From assembly GCA_001887945.1 (NCBI GenBank), contig LDOQ01000362.1, positions 1-33,157 on the forward strand: a stretch of DNA of 33,157 bases, written 5' to 3'. This document shows, piece by piece, positions 28,901 to 33,157 of this stretch (its first letter is position 1; each line of letters begins with the position of its first letter). The notes beneath the pieces are model-generated. The model had not been told where the DNA came from. It ran no database searches and saw nothing but the letters and a program-made list of their open reading frames with translations. This DNA is from Spraguea lophii. Taxonomy: Eukaryota; Microsporidia; Spragueidae. A program made the position numbers and the translations under genes.

Positions 28901-29500
28901 GAAAATCAATAAGACCAGTAGATGTGTATAAATTATATTATAACAAATGCAATATGCATTATAACTCATTCAATTTGTTGTCACATTTCATGATGTACAT
29001 GTAAAAATAATTTTCAACATAGTCCTTTTATATCGGTATAAGCTAAAAAATGATAGATCACGATTAATGTGATATTTTATATAAGTTATATAATAATACA
29101 TCATGTCATATCAACCAAAAAAAATAAGTTAACAGATTGTCTCAAAAAAAGTTTTGCGAGATTGAAATCGAATAAAAGAATTGGAAACATGGCAAATATT
29201 CTTTTAAAAACTCATTTTGAAAAAATTACACTAAAAGTCTACACATTCCCAAAATGGGATTGCTGATTATTTAAAACATCAAATATGACTTTGATTATTA
29301 TTTAAAATAGATATATTATATAAAAATGTAAGAAATGTAGAAAATTCATGGAATTAAAAAAAAACAAAACAATATATTAGATGGTTTGATCTTGGTTTAC
29401 AAAATTAAAATCTACAATAAAATTCAATATATATTAAAGACAGTTTTATATTTTCAATTATTAAAACATCCTTAACAATATATAAATGGTCCAATAAAAC
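28900..29500 (+). pseudogene. Possible LTR-retrotransposon pol relic
   Basis: Weak. HSQNGIADYLKHQ near 29240-29280 resembles the G..N.vADaLSR block between RNase H and integrase, and a C..C pair follows (KCKKCRKF-like, about 29325-29350), as in an integrase zinc-binding part. The 65-codon frame 29069-29266 overlaps it in another frame. Decay is heavy. Confidence 0.35.
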
Positions 29501-29509
29501 CCTGATAAA

Positions 29510-29870
29510 TGAGATTAAACATGAACTGAAGCTGATTATAATATAATTAATATAGTTATAAATATTATATGGTAATTTAGAAAAAAAAGTATTTTTTAAA
29601 TAAAAATATTTATTTTAAGTATATTAAAAAATTTTTGATATATACAGATTTTTAAAAAACTTTAAAATATTTTTTTAATTTAAATATTATATTTTCATCT
29701 TAACGGATGCATAAGGGAAGGTGTATATTGTCGTAACGAAGGTCTTTTTGGTCAAGTAAAATATATAAGAACGAACGGAAATCCCTCATCACTTATATAA
29801 ATAATCAGTTTTATTTATAAAATTTAAATATTTCTTAATGAGAATCCCCTGTAACTTTTGAGGATTCCAA
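29510..29870. other. AT-rich stretch with a small GC-richer patch
   Basis: A patch at about 29700-29800 (ending aatccctcatcac) faintly resembles the SINE head, but not enough to call. Otherwise nothing recognised. Confidence 0.3.
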
Positions 29871-29879
29871 TTGTAAAAA

Positions 29880-30680
29880 ATAGGAAATTAAAGAATAGAA
29901 AGGTTAAGATGGCTTTTATTCATGATATTTACCGAGAATAATTCTTTATCTCAAATTGGTGCACGGGAAGAATACATAGTAAAGGTTGGCTATATATCAT
30001 AGTTCATTATACATAGAGCTGCTAAGGACAGTAACATTTTAGAAAAAGATTGAAAAGGAAATCTTCTATAATCCTTTCGGATGATTATAGAAAACAGGTT
30101 ATCAGCTATCGTTCTTCATTTCTCGGGATGTAAGGCAAAAAAATCTTGTTTTAGACGAATAAGAGTTCACGTTCCACATAAGCAATTTATATGGGTATAA
30201 CTCATAAATATATTAGTCATTATTTATATTAAGTCTCTAATAAAAGTCAAAAGATTTCAACATCTGGTGTTTTCCATAATTAATATAGTATATAATAAGT
30301 TTTAAAGAGAGAATACAAATTGGAACGCTTTAAAATATTCATTAATAAGGTGCATGATAAGATTATATTTATTGAAAATATAATCTTAATATTAGATAAT
30401 TTTAGATTTCATATAACCAACGAAATGTTATTTTATTTGACAGTGAAAAACATAAGATACTTATTTTTACTCGTTAATTCAAGAATTAAACCCTATGGAA
30501 AATATCTTTGGTTGTTTTAAGATTTTATATCGAATAAAAAATCAAAAGCAAATAGAAGGAATATTTTAAAGAATATATTTTAAAAGATTTTATACCAAAA
30601 TATGAGATAAAACAAGCAATGTTCTTAATGAATATTCAACATCTAATCATGTAATTAATTTAAATAAATCTATTTTATTT
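29880..30680 (+). pseudogene. Tc1/IS630-type DDE transposase relic
   Basis: The C-terminal half is recognisable: an uninterrupted stretch in the frame 30320-30520 reads IILILDNFRFHITNEMLFYL, the DN..H block with the second catalytic Asp, then after a frameshift LIQELNPMENIFGCFK (about 30474-30520), the LNPIEN.fs..K block with the third acidic residue. Upstream text (NTNWNALKYSLI, about 30315-30350) fits the preceding helix. The N-terminal helix-turn-helix at about 29890-29960 is uncertain. Several stops. Confidence 0.7.
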
Positions 30681-31494
30681 AAAAAATAATTCTTACTTTT
30701 TTCTGAATTACTTTGTAACATAAAATTAGGTATATATTATGAAATTAAAATCCGATTGTTTTATTTTACAAACTATATTTAATATATATTAACGAAAATA
30801 TGTTTTTGTTTTCTAAGATATGATATAAAGAAGTATTAAAATTATAATTATAAACTTATTATAATGGTTATTACAAGCTAATTAATTAAAACTTTATTTT
30901 TGATTATATAGTAACACGTATAAATTAAATAAGAATATTTTAATCAATATTTAGTTTATAACATAAAATATTTATATTGTATTTATATGATAAATAATGT
31001 AATATTTATATTTATTTTATTATATAATGATGACATTGGTTATAATTACAATGATATCATTTCGTCTTTTATAAATTTATATACATCTTCTGTATTAACA
31101 TTATCAGTGTTTTTTATCGTATATTATACACCTGTTAAAAGTATTTATACTGTATATTATAATAATGAATTTTATTTGTATTATAAATATACATTATAAT
31201 AAGAATTAAAAAGATTTAATAAATATAATAACATTAATATACCAGTTAATTTTAAAATAAAAATATAAAGATATTAATTTCTAATTTTTTAAACTTTCCA
31301 TAAAAACTCTCTATATCATTTATCATTTTACATACGGCCAAAATATTGTATCGTTATAGTAAGAGATTAAAATCATATCTATAATTAATATATTTTATTT
31401 AATAGACAATATATATCGAAGTCAAACATACGATATAATTGGAATATATAAATAGAAATAAATGAATAAAAAGCTAAAGCAAAAGATACTTTAT
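30681..31494. other. AT-rich stretch, including a doubtful 70-codon frame
   Basis: The plus-strand frame 30987-31199 is a Tyr/Ile-rich hydrophobic translation (MINNVIFIFILLYNDD ...) that I cannot tell from chance. No other feature. Confidence 0.35.
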
Positions 31495-32487
31495 TCAATA
31501 GATTTGTATAAATAACCAAAATATTATCTGTATTGATATCAATGCTATCGTAGTATTTCCAATTTCAATGTTGTTTTTTGATATTATTTCTTTTCCTTTT
31601 CCATCAAACAAGGTTTCTGGTTTTGTTTTCTCCATTATATCTTCCTTGGACGTAGTTTCTTGATTTGTTGTTACTTCTTTCCCTTTTTCTTTAGAAGATT
31701 CTTTTTGATTTGTTGTAATCCTCTCGAATTCCGATTTGCTATTAAGATAATAAATATAACCCGCATTCTTAAAGTTTGATATTTCAATAGAGATAATTTT
31801 ATTATCAAATGTAAATACTTTGAAATTCTTAAAGTATTTTAAGATATTGAGTCCGACCATATAATCATAGTCTATGCTAGAATAAACGTTATTCGAATCA
31901 TTATCTAAATAAATATAAAAATACCCCAGTTTCACTTTATAAATATCATTATAGATATTATTATATGCAATATTTTCTGTCAGTTTAACATTTATAACCG
32001 TGTTTATGGTCGTGCTATTTATTGTTATATTGGCATAAAACAGTATATTGGTTATCATCATTTTATTTTCCAATATAATATTACTATTCACATTTTTTCC
32101 TTCTAACTTTCCCTCGTTGTTTAATTTTAAATTCGAAAACCTGTAATAATCATTACGGTTTATACTAACAACTCTAATACCACTATATTCTAAACTATTA
32201 ATCGTGAATTCTGTATTACCTTCATCTAAACTTGCCTTATAACCAAGATCATCAATATTTCCGTTACCCTGTTTCTTTATTCCATTTTTCTCTTTTATCT
32301 CTATTAAAACATCTTTAATATTAGTTTTTTCTCTATGACTACTTATATCACTTGTTTGTATACTTATAAAATATATCAAGCAAATAATCGGTAATTTTCT
32401 TATTTTGATCATAGTTAATAACTTAATAAAAGCATTGAAATCTTTTTCTTTCTCGTAAAGAAATTTAAATTCATTTCTATTTAACAT
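31495..32487 (-). CDS. Secreted or GPI-anchored protein, possible aspartyl-protease-like fold
   Basis: The only long intact protein gene outside the gene island. A second ATG at 32410-32412 gives MIKIRKLPIICLIYFISIQT, a good signal peptide, and may be the true start (305 residues); the first ATG has GAGGGTAAGAA upstream, a GGG-type start motif, so both remain possible. The middle has several N-glycosylation sequons (NITINSTT). DYDYMVGLNILKYFKNFKVF with TFDNKIISI resembles the C-lobe of pepsin-like proteases (ILG..fL..f..vFD), but I see no DTG, so activity is doubtful. A Thr/Glu/Lys-rich stretch with repeated TTNQ precedes a C-terminal hydrophobic segment (about 309-330), consistent with a GPI or membrane anchor. 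Confidence 0.7.
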   Translation of the reverse strand: MLNRNEFKFLYEKEKDFNAFIKLLTMIKIRKLPIICLIYFISIQTSDISSHREKTNIKDVLIEIKEKNGIKKQGNGNIDDLGYKASLDEGNTEFTINSLEYSGIRVVSINRNDYYRFSNLKLNNEGKLEGKNVNSNIILENKMMITNILFYANITINSTTINTVINVKLTENIAYNNIYNDIYKVKLGYFYIYLDNDSNNVYSSIDYDYMVGLNILKYFKNFKVFTFDNKIISIEISNFKNAGYIYYLNSKSEFERITTNQKESSKEKGKEVTTNQETTSKEDIMEKTKPETLFDGKGKEIISKNNIEIGNTTIALISIQIIFWLFIQIY

Positions 32488-32814
32488 TTCTTACCCTCGT
32501 TAAAAAAAAGATTTTAAATATTTATTTTTTTAGTCTAAATAAATAAAAGGAGATACATTTCAAATAAATTATTTTTATTAATAAAAAATTAATATCTGTA
32601 TTTCTAGTTATCTCAAAGCTTATAAATTATTTTTTGTCTTGTATAATTTTATATTTAAATTATCTTTACTTTTTAATAATTTCTCATTCATTTTAATATA
32701 AAAAATATTTTTTAACAAACTTCAAGTTTTGAGTAATTTAAAAACTTTGTTTAAAAATTAAAAAAAGATCTATATCGTAAATTAAAATATATAAACACAA
32801 ATTTTTATTATACC
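32488..32814. other. Intergenic, AT-rich
   Basis: Between two divergent frames; would carry both promoters. No specific motif beyond GGG at about 32498-32500 region on the minus strand (GAGGGTAAG) before the secreted-protein start. Confidence 0.35.
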
Positions 32815-33157
32815 ATGTGTACTCAAAACGACACATCGAATATTGTTATTTCAAATAGACTTAGAAAGTGTGTTATTTCTATGAAAAACAAAAAGGGGTA
32901 TTTTGCAAAAGCTATTGAAAAAACGTTGTATATAAAAGATTCTACAATATATAATATTATAAAAGTATATAAGAATAAAAAAAGAGCTGGTGGTTGTAAA
33001 ACTACTGAATTAAATAAAGTTTTTTGAAGATAGAAAGTTTAATATTAAAAATGAAGAAGTCTGTAATAATTATTTTAAAAGAGTTTATCCGTATATAAAC
33101 AGCATCCACAACATTAGTATTGTGAAATTCACGGCAGATCATATTCTGGCAGCATTC
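32815..33157 (+). pseudogene. N-terminus of a Tc1/IS630-type transposase, cut by window edge
   Basis: The 70-codon frame starts MCTQNDTSNIVISNRLRK and contains a helix-turn-helix (RLRKCVISMKNKKGYFAKAI then LYIKDSTIYNIIKVYKN) and a GG.KTTELN linker, the order of the DNA-binding part of Tc1- or IS630-type transposases. It stops at a six-T run (about 33019-33024); the +1 frame continues FEDRKFNIKNEEVCN to the window end, so a one-base change would keep it open. The catalytic domain lies outside the window. Confidence 0.6.

Noticed and set aside
29700..29800. Possible further old SINE head
   Set aside because: Only aatccctcatc and a loose pattern match; the rest does not align.
30987..31199. 70-codon Tyr-rich frame
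   Set aside because: Composition expected from AT-rich noise; no supporting signal.

Overview
The window looks like a piece of a large, very AT-rich microsporidian genome. The host genes support this: a compact run of same-strand, apparently intronless genes (RPL10, an SPT7-like SAGA subunit, NOP10, a small membrane protein, tRNA-Thr), with CCC or GGG motifs a few bases before several start codons, as described for microsporidia. I cannot name the genus. Everything was read by eye; no search was run.

Layout. (1) 1-367: 5' part of a GC-rich tRNA-derived SINE, minus strand, cut by the window edge. (2) 1374-5559: gene island, all minus strand. (3) 6.0-14.4 kb: graveyard of mobile elements: a gypsy integrase relic carrying two SINE copies (one young with target duplications, one old and AT-decayed), a Merlin/IS1595-type transposase pair in inverted orientation, a second gypsy relic, and a GC-rich block of unknown nature. 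(4) 14404-19395: a nested structure. A Merlin DNA transposon with its own terminal inverted repeats and 8-bp target duplication has been split inside its transposase gene by a 3.97-kb Ty3/gypsy LTR retrotransposon (247-bp LTRs, 5-bp duplication GATCC). (5) 19.4-23.9 kb: diverged tandem repeat, another Merlin relic, a 1.19-kb TTAA-flanked DNA element with perfect 28-bp inverted repeats and an integrase-like transposase, and a fourth Merlin relic interrupted by a full-length young SINE with 14-bp duplications. (6) 23.9-26.3 kb: decayed LINE. (7) 26307-27556: Tc1/mariner-type element with about 84-bp inverted repeats. (8) 27.6-33.2 kb: low-complexity sequence with retroelement and Tc1/IS630-type relics, one intact 330-aa secreted or GPI-anchored protein gene, and the start of another transposase at the right edge.

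The most interesting items are the SINE family (internal A/B boxes, A-rich tail, variable-length target duplications, young and old copies, GC content far from its surroundings), the LTR retrotransposon whose gag frame starts inside the LTR and meets an A_AAA_AAC heptamer at a -1 frame change, the TTAA element with an integrase-like transposase, and an SPT7-like bromodomain with a roughly 93-residue Asn-rich insertion. Nearly all transposon genes carry frameshifts or stops, many at homopolymers, so some lesions could be assembly errors rather than true decay.
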